From Ophiura sarsii (Eukaryota; Echinodermata; Ophiuroidea; Amphilepidida; Ophiuridae): a DNA stretch of 64,000 bases. A model generated the notes under the pieces. That model searched no databases and had not been told where the DNA came from. It saw nothing but the letters and a program-made list of their open reading frames with translations. The DNA is taken from the NCBI GenBank assembly GCA_035610835.1, contig CM069448.1:34109652-34173651 (forward strand), written 5' to 3'. The position numbers and the translations under genes were made by a program. This document shows positions 22,256-32,984 of the stretch, piece by piece. How positions within the stretch are numbered: position 1 is the stretch's first letter; every line of letters starts with the position of its first letter.

Positions 22256-22575
22256 CTGTAAAGTAAAAAGGTTCATCATTTACATGCTAATTATGTAATT
22301 ATGTGTGAATCAATTTATTGACAAATCATCAATAAAGTATAATTTCAACACATATTCAAAAAAGCAGTTTACATGGCACATTATAAGCATAAGCAATGTT
22401 TAACGCCCCATAACTGATGTGTGCATGCTCCGCTCATAACTAGTGAAATGTTTTGTAGAAGTACACAGTTTATAAGACGATAAATAAGATATAGCCGGAC
22501 TAATTCCTCGTTCAATCTACATTTTGATTGCAGTCACACCACTTAAAATGTGCACATTTCTTCTTCTTTTTTTTT

Positions 22576-22590
22576 GGGGGGGGGGGGGGG
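22576..22590 (+). repeat. Poly-G tract (15 G)
   Basis: A T-rich stretch passes into 15 consecutive G; one of ten long G/C homopolymers in the window. Confidence 0.9.
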
Positions 22591-22719
22591 CGGGTGTGAG
22601 GAAGTTATGCAATGTGATGTAAAAATTGTTAAGAAACAAATCAGTTTTGGATTGATTCCAGATGAAAGTTTCAATCTGTTACACTACTCTTTTTGTATGG
22701 ATAACATGATACTACTCAC

Positions 22720-22878
22720 CATTCCTTTCCCTCTTGTTTTCCTAGTGGATACATCTGTTACTATTGTTGTACTAAGGCTGACGTTTCCTTTACTAATCCC
22801 ACCAACTATACGTGCCAGGACAAACACATTGAAATTATGAGACACAGACCACAAGACGTAAGAGCCAGCTATACCAAC
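22720..22878 (-). CDS. MFSD10: MFSD10 exon 4 (residues 148-200)
   Basis: Encodes TM3 and TM4, including ARIVGGISKGNVSLSTTIV, nearly identical to the human block ASRLIGGISKGNVSLSTAIV and the most diagnostic stretch for assigning the family. Ends RGKGM. The acceptor is CTACAG and the donor GTGAGT; phase 0 on both sides. Confidence 0.96.
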
Positions 22879-23065
22879 CTGTAGCAAAAAATGTAAAGAA
22901 AATAAGTTTTTTAGATACATGCTACTAACATGATACTAAAATGGCTTTCTAAAATATATACCAATCGCTCGTCAAATAAGGTTTGTATCTTAGCACGAGT
23001 TGGGTGTTTATGTGCGGTCGGTCTTGTCTTCTCCCATTGATATTTGGATGAGGTTGTCTATTATA

Positions 23066-23318
23066 TGTGACCCGTCACATCAAAATGGACATGTTGGAGT
23101 CCCGGGTCAAATCTGAGTTAGTGGTATGACTTGAAAGAGCAGATTTTAAGCTTTGCAATGATACCATGTTGAAGGTAATCTGACTTTGTTATCACAAGAT
23201 GTGATATAAGGAAGCATGTTTTTTTCTATTAGTTTCGTTATATTTTACCAAATATACTGGCTTCTATCTCGAAACTGTGTTTGTCGACAACATGTCATTT
23301 TTGACGTGACTGGTCACA
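23066..23318. mobile_element. MITE with TGTGACC-GTCAC ends, TA target
   Basis: A 253-bp element opening TGTGACCCGTCACATCAAAA and closing TTTTTGACGTGACTGGTCACA, flanked by TA. The T(G)TGACCNGTCAC ends and TA duplication suggest Tc1/mariner-type mobilisation. A degraded relative lies near 49185-49265. Confidence 0.8.
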
Positions 23319-24051
23319 TATATTGTGTGAAAATCCCTTCAAATCTACCCTGTCAGGCTGGGGGTTGGATAGGGTGCACCAGGTAGGATGACACTTAGAG
23401 CCGCTATAGTTCAGTCAGAAATTTGGGAGCCTTCTTATATCACAGAAAACTTTCATTACGCAACCGGTTGCATCGTGCATCATAAGTGTGACGCGTGTGC
23501 ATCCAAAATCACGCAAGCATGATTGGATACTTTTTGTGCGCAGAGAGATAAAAAACACATATTTCTCACCAATTTGGAACTTACTTAACTATTATAGCTT
23601 TGATCTGAGCTTGGCTCCATCAAGTATGTTGGAGCTGGCTTGCCAGATATTTGATGATAATAATATCGCTGGCAGGTGTTTTCAGTGGCAAGGGTCTGGA
23701 ATATATTTTTGGTTCTTAGTAAGAAATATTAGAAGACTAGAGTTGTCCTTTCTGGTGATCGGTATTAGAGCGGTGGTCCCGATCCAGAACTATTTTAAAT
23801 GGTTGGCTTACAGTTATTGATAAGTTTTAAAAAGGCACAATGTTATATTGATATATATGAGTGCAAACTGGCCCTCCTCTGCAATAAAGAAATAATATTT
23901 CTTACATTTATAGTGTGCATTACTTTGTGATGATTTGACTACTCCAGATCATCCCATGTTGATGTATAAATAAGCAGTAATGGAATATTACCCACATGAC
24001 TGTCTACCCGGGTTAGACGATCATGCTCTATTCATAATATTGTGTGTGATG

Positions 24052-24316
24052 TAAGGCTGTGAATGCACGGGTAGTTTCGTACCCGGGTACCCGAAAATAG
24101 AAACTAAAAAAAAAAATATTATTATTATTATTATTTTTTTTTACAACTTTTTTTTTATAAGTACACATTTTCCCCCCAAAATGACACATGATGGGGTCAA
24201 TAGAGGTCATTTGGGGACACATTTGTACTAAAAATAATTCGGGTACCCAATTTGGTATCCGGGTACCCAGAATAGCGGGCGGGTACCCGGGTTCCCGGGT
24301 ATAAGTCACAGCCTTA
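24052..24316. mobile_element. hAT-type MITE nested in another MITE
   Basis: TIRs TAAGGCTGTGA/TCACAGCCTTA are bounded by an exact 8-bp duplication GTGTGATG (24044-24051 and 24317-24324), the hallmark of hAT transposition. The interior is a series of GGGTACCCGGGT words around an A/T-rich middle. Confidence 0.88.
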
Positions 24317-24387
24317 GTGTGATGATCTTTAGTAATATTGCTTTATTCTGTAGGGATTAAATTTAAAATCATTTCCTGTCCAGTTCA

Positions 24388-24450
24388 CCCTTGCTGGTCT
24401 AATGGTGCTTTGAAATGCAGAGGTCCATGGTTAAATTCCCACTAGAACCA
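24388..24450 (+). repeat. tRNA-like SINE fragment
   Basis: A-box-like GCTGGTCTAATGGT (24393-24406) and B-box-like ATGGTTAAATTCCC (24427-24440). It is too short and mismatched for a tRNA gene. Confidence 0.6.
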
Positions 24451-24601
24451 CTTTTTCAACTGATTTAATTTATATAGTACAAGTTAGGGTTAGAAATATA
24501 GTCCGAAGTCCAAAAAGTGTGTAGCTCCTACCTAGACGACCCCAGGTAGACAGTCATGTGGGTATAAATAAAGGTATAATTATGTGTTCATAATAGTTTT
24601 C

Positions 24602-24626
24602 TTCTATTCTATTCTATTCTATTCTA
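24602..24626 (+). repeat. (TTCTA)5 microsatellite
   Basis: Five exact pentamers, followed by a LINE/SINE-like tail word TTTATATAGCGCTC. Confidence 0.95.
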
Positions 24627-24940
24627 TACAAACATTTATATAGCGCTCTACAGAGAACACAATTCTGCAATTCTTAGCTTTTTTATGTATTTTTTGTTTG
24701 TTTTTTGGGGCTTTTGGGGGTTTTTTTAACTTGCTTTAGGACAATTGCTACATTTGGTATATAAATCAAATATTGACCGCATTTTCCTCGCTGACCTATA
24801 AGTAAATATATAAACATTATAAGCCCACAGTGATCTTAAAAAGACATAGTAAGGTTTCTTGAACCTATAATGTTAACCATGCCCCCCTACTTTCAGTCAA
24901 TATTCAATGACTGGACCAATAGAAGAGTATTTCAACTCAC

Positions 24941-25044
24941 CATGGTAACCAACATCAGAGGGCGCCTTCCGTATACATCGGATGCGGCACCTATAACTGG
25001 ACTTGCAACAAATTGTAGAAAGGAAAATAATGAACCGACAATTC
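24941..25044 (-). CDS. MFSD10: MFSD10 exon 3 (residues 113-147), MFS motif A
   Basis: Encodes TM2 (IVGSLFSFLQFVASPVIG) and the TM2-TM3 loop with the signature GAASDVYGRRPLML: Asp135, Gly138, Arg139 and Arg140. These are the MFS motif A residues that stabilise the outward-facing state. The acceptor is CTGCAG and the donor GTGAGT. Phase 1 in, phase 0 out. Confidence 0.95.
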
Positions 25045-25823
25045 CTGCAGAAAATATAAGCAAAGACAAATAATATTAGGAACTGAGAGAGTTGGGCCAG
25101 CCACTCCAGCACACCAGTATGGGGACATTTACAGCACACCATTCTGTAGGTTGTAGAGTGACAGTTGGTAAAAGTTGATGAATTAGGGGTTTTAACATCT
25201 TGTATTTGTTCTACATCACCTCAATCTTACTGTCTATCTACAATCCTGATGAACTTATGCAAAGAATAACTAGGTGTTTCTAGAACTTATATAAGGTAAA
25301 AGTGAGAACATAGACCTGTAAAAATGTAAAAATCTAGGCTCCGCAGCAGGGCCAGTTCAGCGCAAGCATACCCTTGTTTTCCTTTGTGGGACATAGGTAA
25401 ATTTAGTGGATATTTGGCCAATTGGACCTCCTTATCTTGAGCCCCAGTAATGTTCATAATTCTTCTATAAATATCAGTATTTAATTTCTTGAGATTGTGA
25501 CATTATAGTCTTTTTGGCCATCACGAGACAGTGACGTAACTGCTTATTCTACTAATTGCAGCACATAACGCGTGCGCCTACTTGAGGTGCTGGCTTAAAA
25601 ACATGAGCGTTGAAAGTCAGAAGATACATACGCGTGCGTAAAAGCTGCGCCTATTCAGATGTAAATTGGTCATATCTTCTGAAATCCTGGGCCTATATGA
25701 AAAGAACCAAGCGGTAGTGAAATTTCAAATGTAAATTCAGCCTAATTATGGCACATTTTGTCCATGCAACCACTACGGAATTGGTTCACGCTCCCCGGGT
25801 ATTTACGCAAGGCAAAAAAAAAA

Positions 25824-26566
25824 AAATGTTATGTTGTCCTCGACAGCTTTCAGAGAGGAGGGGCGGGCGGGCGGAATTTTTTTTTTTTTTTAATTTTTTT
25901 TTTTAAATTTTCTTTTACCAGCAGAAGCTCAAAGTTCAGCCAACAAGAAGTTAAAATCACTCTAAGAGCCGCACATATATGTTATAAACCAGGGTTCCCA
26001 GCATTTCACAAGACCAAAATTCCCTGAGTTTTCCCTGATTTTTCCCTGACAAATTTATATTATTCCCTGAGAAAATATTTTCACTTTATCGGAAGGCGAG
26101 AAATGAAAAAGACTTTTGTGAGCCAAGAAATGCGCGCGTAGCGCGCGAAATTTTTCAACTTTACACCTATTCATTGCCTGGAAATGTGTTACCCACTTGA
26201 GCCATCAAATTCCCTGAGGTTTCCCTGAGTTTTTGTCTTTTTTCAAATTCCCTGAGTTTTCCCTGTCTGGAAAAAGTTATTTTGATTTTCCCTGATTTCC
26301 CTGAGTGGTTGGGAACCATGTAAACACTTATTTTAATATTAATGCCATTTAAACTGTTTTTAAAAAAATCTGAAAAAAATCTGAAAAAAAAGAAGAAAAA
26401 AAAAGAAGAAAAAATCTGAAGAAAAAAAGAAAGAAAAAATCTGATTTTTTTAAAACAAAAATACGATTTTTAAAAAAAAAACCAAACGATTTAAAAAATA
26501 AAAAAAATCTGAAAAAAAAAAAAATCAGAGCGGCCCTAAAATGACGAGCGGGCGGTCGAGGACAAC
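25824..26566. mobile_element. TIR element with GTTGTCCTCGA ends, carrying a nested CCCTGA repeat
   Basis: Left TGTTGTCCTCGA...GCGGGCGG and right GCGGGCGGTCGAGGACAACA are inverted. The middle (about 25991-26318) is a second element with GGGTTCCCAGC/GGTTGGGAACC ends and eight or more TTCCCTGA-type words. Its A/T shoulders are very long homopolymer-like tracts. Confidence 0.65.
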
Positions 26567-26781
26567 AAAACAAAAAACAAAAATTTGGCCTAAGCTCCCT
26601 GCACAATTGGTCTAAGTGTCCCTATCCCAAGAATTGAAAGTTTCCAAGTACCCACAGGGATCAACTCAAGTAAAAGAGTTAGCAAATTGAGCGAGTCTTC
26701 ATGTGTGTAAATGGTGCCACAGAATGTTGATGTCACTATCTCGTGAAGAAAAAAACAACTTTGAGTACCGGTATCACTTAC

Positions 26782-26878
26782 CACCAAATAACACTGAGTT
26801 GTATCTCTCTGTATTAGGAATGCCCAACATCTCTCTGAAATCATTTACTCCTGATTGTATCATGGCGTACAACCCCTC
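26782..26878 (-). CDS. MFSD10: MFSD10 exon 2 (residues 81-112 plus split Gly113)
   Basis: Encodes the first luminal/extracellular loop and ends ERYNSVLFG, matching the KRYNSVLFGG block of the family. The acceptor is TACCAG and the donor GTAAGT. Phase 0 in, phase 1 out; the last G joins GA of the next exon to give Gly113. Confidence 0.93.
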
Positions 26879-27303
26879 CTGGTAAACAAAAACGAAATTA
26901 ATATTATTCAAAATGATGAACATATAACCAAAATGAAGTTGATTAAGTTTATAATTGACATACTATTAGAACTTTGTTATTTATACATAGTGCACTGGTA
27001 ATGAATTACTCTGAATTGGGTGTCGAAGACATCTTAGGTCAATTTGCCATCATTAGTCAATGGTAAACAACATTTGAACCTATACAAGGCATTCTGATAC
27101 ACATGGTAGACCCTAAAATATTTCCTCCTCCAATTTCAATGGATCTCAGCTAAAAATGGACCTCTTAGCATCCATTGACACTAACTCTCTGCCTATAAGT
27201 AAAATTGAACAATATGAATAAATGGCAATTTCAGAGTAAATTAAAAACAATAATGGTATACAAATGAGGAAAATGAGGGAAATGGGATGAACTATTGCCC
27301 CAA

Positions 27304-27358
27304 GGTGATCTGGAGACCGTAAGCCTACTAAAATGGTAGGCTTAGGTCTCCAGATCAC
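27304..27358. repeat. Perfect-arm hairpin
   Basis: GTGATCTGGAGACC and GTAAGCCTAC are inverted around a 7-nt loop. Confidence 0.85.
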
Positions 27359-27388
27359 AGAGGGACAATTATTATAATAAAATATAAT

Positions 27389-27455
27389 AATAAAAACAAT
27401 TCGTGAAATGAGGTAAACTATAATAGTTTACCTCATTTCACGAATTGTTTTTATT
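27389..27455. repeat. Perfect palindrome, 30-bp arms
   Basis: The arm ACAATTCGTGAAATGAGGTA is repeated inverted around ATAAT. It abuts the left TIR of the next MITE. Confidence 0.88.
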
Positions 27456-27710
27456 ATATAGCGCATGAAAATATATTTTGTGTGCGATTTTGATCAAATT
27501 AAACATGAAAAAGATCTTACAGGAGAGTCGATCCTCCGCCATTATGGCAAAATCGTACAAGGCAGGGCATGTGCCCGGTCAATAGTACTTTTTGAAAGAC
27601 AAAAAAAAGACCGGGAAGTGACGTCAAGCATAAAATGGACCAAACTATTTTGTGTTATCTGATGTAGTATCCACCAATCAGATGGCTAGAATATTTTCAT
27701 GCGTTATATA
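27455..27710. mobile_element. MITE with TATATAGCGCATGAAAATAT ends
   Basis: The 20-bp TIRs match with one or two differences; length 256 bp, non-coding. Confidence 0.8.
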
Positions 27711-27730
27711 ATATTTAATAGTAACAACTA

Positions 27731-28079
27731 AAGTTCGAAAGCTATTGGATAGATGTTACACCAGGCTTCAGCCCTTGATATAAGTTGGAGGGCACACATC
27801 ACCAACAAAGAATTCTATGGTGATCTTCCTAGAGTTAGTGAAAGAATCAAGAAGAGGCGACTACGGTTTGCTGGACACTGTGTCAGACGTTTTGGGGATG
27901 TGGTATCAGATCTAGCTCTTTGGAAACCAGTTGATGGCAAAAGAAATGCTGGACAACCGATGTTAAGCTATGTGGATATCCTATGTCAGGACACTGGACA
28001 AACACCTGCTGAGTTGAAGATCTGCATGGAAGATAGACGTTAATGTCCGACAAAAGTCGCCGGAGTGAGTGAGTGAATG
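27731..28079 (+). pseudogene. RTE-like non-LTR retrotransposon 3' end
   Basis: Encodes VRKLLDRCYTRL, then, after a frameshift near 27765, ISWRAHITNKEFYGDLP, RLRFAGHCVRRFGD and LALWKPVDGKRNAGQP. This is the C-terminal region typical of RTE-type polymerases. It ends with a short GTGAGTGAGTGAA repeat tail. It is antisense, in intron 1 of MFSD10. Confidence 0.8.
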
Positions 28080-28499
28080 GTAATTTCAGAGTAAAATAGA
28101 TCCAACAACGGGGTTGGGGATAGACCTAAGTCATATTGCTGTGCATAGCCAGAGGCCTATACAATAAATAAAATAGTAATCTAAATGAAGACAGCTGGGT
28201 AATATCTTATATATGCTATAGTTTTGATCAGGTCCAAATTGACAAGAGCGAATGGGTACAGATGGGTGTAGAGCGCACCATACATAATCATGTGTGAACA
28301 GTGTGATGCATACATGTGACTAAAACATGTCCGTCTGGCCAAAATTGCATGCATACTCATGAATTGCTTCAGCATGTGGAGAGCTATAACCACATACTAT
28401 TTCTTGCCAATTTCAAACTGACGGGTTACGTACAGGTGAGAGGCGGAGGAGAGAGGAGGAGAGAGGTGGGCAGGGGGACCAGGGAGGACATAAACCTAC

Positions 28500-28739
28500 C
28501 TCATCTTGCTGTGCATAGTAATCTAATAATGTAGGCAGCAATGGCAATATCATTGTAAATGCTAGCAGATCCAACACCAAACTTATAAACACCACCTTGA
28601 TGGTACGTCGTGAGAATGGGCCGTCTAATCCTTCTTCTGCCTCTGAAGCGCCCTCGCTCTCTTGTGCCATATTTCTGGCTTTTCCGTTGATATCTTCCAG
28701 GCGGCCGTTCCGATGGTGATCAGTGGCTGCGTCTCCCAT
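28500..28739 (-). CDS. MFSD10: MFSD10 exon 1 (residues 1-80)
   Basis: The N-terminal exon has an acidic, polar cytoplasmic head (about 45 residues rich in E, D and S) followed by TM1 (VVFISLVLDLLAFTMILPLL). It ends DYYAQQDE before donor GTAGGT (28494-28499, minus strand), phase 0. The start was chosen because an in-frame stop precedes it and the Kozak context is strong. The head is not conserved with the vertebrate protein, but TM1 is. Confidence 0.92.
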
Positions 28740-28782
28740 GGTAGGGATTATCTGGGAGAGGTATTACTATTTTTGTCTGTGT
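28740..28782 (-). other. MFSD10: 5' UTR part of MFSD10 exon carrying the start codon
   Basis: On the minus strand a pyrimidine-poor TTTACAG acceptor (CAG at 28783-28785) lies 43 nt before the ATG. An in-frame TAA sits at 28764-28766 and the start context is CTACCATGG. The acceptor implies at least one upstream non-coding exon at higher coordinates, which I could not place. Confidence 0.6.
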
Positions 28783-28922
28783 CTGTAAATTAGATTAAAA
28801 AGAAAGGAACATTTATGAGGATTACTTTTACCCACTTTGCTTACATTTTGAATTTTTCTCATTACATGGAAGATGCTTGTTTAGTAAACTAGACTAGTTG
28901 ATAGCATATTGCACATACAAAT

Positions 28923-30304
28923 TAGGCCTAATAAAAAAAAAAATTGTTTCCGGTAACCCGACCGACCTTCTTAAAACCTGCCGACCGTTTTTATTTTCTA
29001 CCTACCGTTCGTATTTTTTCTGTCCAAATTTACGGAAATGTATTGAGAGAATAAACATTTTACATTCCCATTTTGCCGAAGGTCCAATTTGAATGTACCC
29101 ATTTCCATGAATTCTGCAACAATTCCGCACTTTACTTTCCGTTTGTCCGTACGAATATAAATAAAATAAATGAAATCCCCAAATTTACGTTACTCCACTG
29201 CTGCTGCGGATTATCCCCATCACCGAAGAGATTGAATCGGGTTTCAGCAAGTACAGAAAAGAATCGTGAGATATTTACCGCACGTGTGATGTTTGGGGAA
29301 TTCCTTCCTCCAATGTAAACCTATACACTCTGGGCGTGAATTTGCATGATTTAAACGGTGTAAAACGCTGAGCGAATCTCGACCACGAGGTCGAGACCAC
29401 ACCGCTATGATATCGCAAACTTAAATGGGTTTCTCTACATCGCGGTCTAGTGTCAACATGAAAATGCTGAAACCCAAAATAATGATTTAATATTCTAGAT
29501 TTAATATACAATTTCGGGGTAATTATTTTTGTTCATGATTTATGCACCACATATGTTGTGTATTTCTAAAATAAGATATGTTAAATTTGGCTCCTTCAAG
29601 TATGCTACATTGACTCGTACTAAAAATGAACGTGTGGATTTGAATAGGGGCATGGTTAACTAGAAACACTTTTTATAAAACAAAATTGTACAGGGGTGGT
29701 GTGGCAATTTCGTGCAAAAGTTGTGCACCAAAATGAGACCTGTCATCACAAAATGAGAGTTAAGTCGGAAAATTAAATTCTGAGGTTTGTCCAGATTCAG
29801 AATGCCCAGAAAACAAGCTTTAAAATGATGCAACATGTCATAATTCCTCAATGTATTCCTGATCAAAAATCAAATTGAAAGACAAAAATTCCTTTGATTT
29901 GTATTGTTTTTTGGCATGTTCATTAGACCATCCTAATGCACACTGGCGACTTAACGCTCATTTTGTGGTGACAGGTCTCAAATGGCGTCATTCGTGGGTT
30001 GATTTTTCAAAAATCTTCACAATTCTGAGGGGGGGGGGGCGCACCCACCCTTAGATTCCCCCTGTGCGGACCATCCAAATCTTGTTCCACATTTCCCAAA
30101 AAGTTGCACGTTTTCATGAAATTTGCCTCAAAAGTTGGCGTTCAGATTGCGATGTCGTCAAAATTTGGAAGGTTTGCAATTAATTTACATGGTGAATCTA
30201 AAATATTATTTTTTGGTTAAATAAAAAAAATTCCCGACCGACCGACCCACTTCTTTGTCAGCATGTTACCGGAAACTAAAAACCCAAAAAATATTAGGCC
30301 TTAG
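28923..30304. mobile_element. TIR repeat of the CCGACCGACC family, 1.38 kb, with nested hairpin element
   Basis: Left TAGGCCTAATAAAAAAAAAA with TTTCCGGTAACCCGACCGAC and right CGACCGACCGACCC...GTTACCGGAAA...TTAGGCCTTA are inverted. A second inverted pair, AATGAGACCTGTCATCACAA (29732) and CGCTCATTTTGTGGTGACAG (about 29954), lies inside. A TCTCGACC/GGTCGAGA palindrome occurs at 29376-29397. Confidence 0.7.
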
Positions 30305-30917
30305 TATTTCTAGATACTTTTCCCTCCAACGTTGAAGGGGACCAAAGTACCCTAAATTTGAGGCAACTTTGGCCCACATGCGAAAACTCATTCAAACCTA
30401 ATTGGATGATATTAATTTCATTTTTATAATTGAGGTTTCTTAAGGTTTATTGGAAGTGTTTTAAAAATATATAATGTCAATTTTACAGATAAATACCAAC
30501 AAATACCAAACAAAAAATTGTAAAATTTATCTAGGTAAATCTTGTTTCAAATAAACATGGTAAATCATTTAATTTGTGATTAGATTGCTTGTTTTGACTT
30601 TTAACAAGCATTAACAAATTTATAAATTGGGCTGTAAATTTTGAAAATTGATTGTTTTGATTTTTTATATTAATTTAATGCTGTAAACACGATAAGGTCG
30701 CTTCGCGATTCAGGTTGCTCCTACGACGAGTTTTACATCATATTCAAAACTTTCCTCGGATACAGCGACCTGCTGCGACTTCCTGATACATCAATCAAGA
30801 GATCGCTTGACTGGAAAGGACTGGTCGTGGCCAGTTGACTTCATTTCAACTCGAACGATCGATCGCTCAGGTTATTTTGCCTCAAAATTAGCATTTGGTC
30901 ACATTTATTTGCACTTG

Positions 30918-30936
30918 CCCCCCCCCCCCCCCCCCC
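30918..30936 (+). repeat. Poly-C tract (19 C)
   Basis: 19 consecutive C, followed by ACCCCCAGG. Confidence 0.9.
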
Positions 30937-31304
30937 ACCCCCAGGTCCCTGGAACAAACAAAAAAATTAAAAAGGAGAAGGAAAAAGGATTTAAAAAAGG
31001 AAGAAAGAAAAGAGAGATAGTAGAGGGTATAGAGTTCTGTTTTTTGTTACATAGTAAGTTTCCATGCCTCCACTCCTTATTTTGTATGTTCCCAGCACAG
31101 ATCCCGGCTTATCAAGGCAATAATGGCGTAGCCAGAGGGTTAAGAAGGGGCCGACAGCTCCTTCTCCCTCCCCCAATTTTGCAATTTTCGCCTCAATTTT
31201 GATAAGAGAAATCATAGTTAAATTATGACGTTCAAATACAAAGATAGCATTTTTCATTGTATGTGCCCCTTCCCAAAAAAATGAATTCATTCCAAATTAA
31301 GAAG

Positions 31305-32190
31305 ATCGTTTGAAGCCAAAATGTACCTCAATCCTAGCAAAACCGGGTAAAATAGCAAAACATTTAACAATAAAAGCAGTGTCATAAGGCCAAAATATAT
31401 CTCAAATGTGGCAAATAAGTATAAAGAAGCCAGGGGTTTGCTTAAAAAATATATAAAAAAACATTTTAATACATGTAGAAGCAAAAATGTATCTCAATCT
31501 TGGCAAAATTAATGTAAAGAAGTAAATTGTGCGTGGTTGGTATCTCAATCGCGGCACAATTTATGTAAAATAGCCCCCAAAAATGTGTGCGTTACGCGTG
31601 CACGTGACATGAACGTTAACTTTCATTTTGGAATCTAGTTGTAAGCCAAAATGTATCTTGATCATGACAAAATTACATATGTGCCTCGAAATATTTGCTT
31701 TAGTTTTATAAGCTTGTACCAGCGAAAATTGACAAAATATGTATTATAGTAAAAAAGAAATTGCGCGCTGCTCGCACACATGCCCCAAACGATAAGATTT
31801 GGGACCAGTCCTTGTGTGAATTCACTTCTTGGTGTCCGTTTAGGGAGGGTCCGAGGGCGGGGCGGGTGGGTGGATATAACCTCAAAATATTTACATTTCT
31901 TTTTAGAAGCTTGTTTATCAGCTAAAAAAGTTGCTAAATTATGACAAAATTCAAGTATAAAGTATCAAATTTTGCGCGCTAAGCTCGCATGTACCTTCAA
32001 ACATTACATATTTAGCTTATAATAAATTAGTATCAGATTTTGTGCACTACGCGCTAATGTGACTTTAAACATTACATTTGTAACTTTAGCTTTATGAAAC
32101 TTTTATGAAGGCAAGCCTCAATCATAGCAAACTGTAAAATAGCACATTTTTCACGCGCTACGCGTACGCGCGCCTGTTAAGGTATCAGGT
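31305..32190. repeat. Degenerate tandem repeat (CAAAATGTATCTCAATC type)
   Basis: At least six diverged units of roughly 70-100 bp start AAGCCAAAATGTATCTCAATC and continue GGCAAAATTAATGTAAA..., several ending in GCGCGCTACGCG-like words. Non-coding. Confidence 0.7.
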
Positions 32191-32361
32191 CGCTTTTTTC
32201 TTTCCTTTGTCAATTTTTCGGTATCTGATTAATAATAATTTCAAAAATATATGATTTTGATTTGCAGCTTTAGTTTTCTTTTAAATTAAGATTTTGATAT
32301 TCATGAAACGTACAAAAAAGAAGATAGAATTACCCAAAAGAAAATGTCTTTATTGACAGTA

Positions 32362-32795
32362 ATATCGTCGCTATTCTTTCAAAACCTCGTATCTCCAGCT
32401 TTCCTCAAAATTGATTTTTTGTGTTTATCATGATGTCAGAGACATTATGCAAATGATGGTAATGTTTTTATTTGTCACAGCCAATCAGAAGGCAGAACAA
32501 TTTTGCTTTTTCAGCCCCGGTGTTTCAAAACCTCGTATGTATACAAGGTTTTGAAACACAGGTGCTGACCATGTGCTGAGGGGAAACTTCCAACATTCTT
32601 GATATTTCGCAGCAAATTTGTGGACTACAGGTGAGATATTATTGCAAATGGCTTGAATTGATATACGGACTGATTAAATGACGAAATAAAGATATTATTC
32701 TTTCAAAACCTCGTATCTCCAACTTTCTTTTTTTCGTCCTCCTGCAAAATAATGTTTTTTGGAGATACGAGGTTTTGAAAGAATAGCGACGATAT
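32362..32795. mobile_element. MITE with ATATCGTCGCTATTCTTTCA ends
   Basis: The 35-bp TIRs are near identical and extend through AAAACCTCGTATCTCC. Further copies of the CAAAACCTCGTAT word sit inside, one as a hairpin at 32524-32562 and one in direct orientation near 32699. 434 bp, non-coding. Confidence 0.85.
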
Positions 32796-32984
32796 GTAAC
32801 AGGAGAGCCCTCCCTTAAAAACAGCAGAAAACCTTCAGTTGCCGCCTTAGTCCCCCGGGGTTTTGCCCCTGGAGCCCAACGGGCCCAGAAGCGGGCCCCT
32901 GAACCCACGCCGATTTAGTCAGTGCCCCAGGCGCTGATACAGAGGGAGGGGGCCCTACTGGCATAGGCCTATAAAAAGCCAATA

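Larger units (their letters stand above)
23990..24564. mobile_element. Outer TIR MITE carrying nested insertions
   Basis: Left end CCCACATGACTGTCTACC and right end GGTAGACAGTCATGTGGG, each bordered by TA. The inside is interrupted by the 265-bp hAT-type MITE (24052-24316) and a tRNA-like SINE fragment. Confidence 0.75.
7085..28739 (-). other. MFSD10: MFSD10-like transporter gene, full coding span (13 coding exons)
   Basis: Gene span from start ATG to stop. The product is a 12-TM major facilitator superfamily membrane carrier of the MFSD10 (TETRAN) family; the human member is reported as an organic-anion/drug efflux carrier. Thirteen exons (240, 97, 104, 159, 192, 97, 112, 56, 53, 91, 48, 90 and 104 nt) sum to 1,443 nt, giving 480 aa plus stop; human MFSD10 is about 455 aa. 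Every junction is GT-AG and every phase joins. Family blocks seen in order are DLLAFTMILPLLP (TM1), the MFS motif A SDVYGRRP (residues 134-141), ARIVGGISKGNVSLST (about 169-184), GIAFSVGFIIGPMIG, FSGLEFTLTFL and KGTIMGIFRSLGAL. The C-terminal tail is lysine-rich (TPPKKD). Orthology was judged from remembered human sequence, not by a search. The substrate in this animal is unknown. Confidence 0.93.

Noticed and set aside
26349..26606. Phe-rich 85-codon frame
   Set aside because: Product of poly-A/T and AAAAATCTG repeats; no coding signal.
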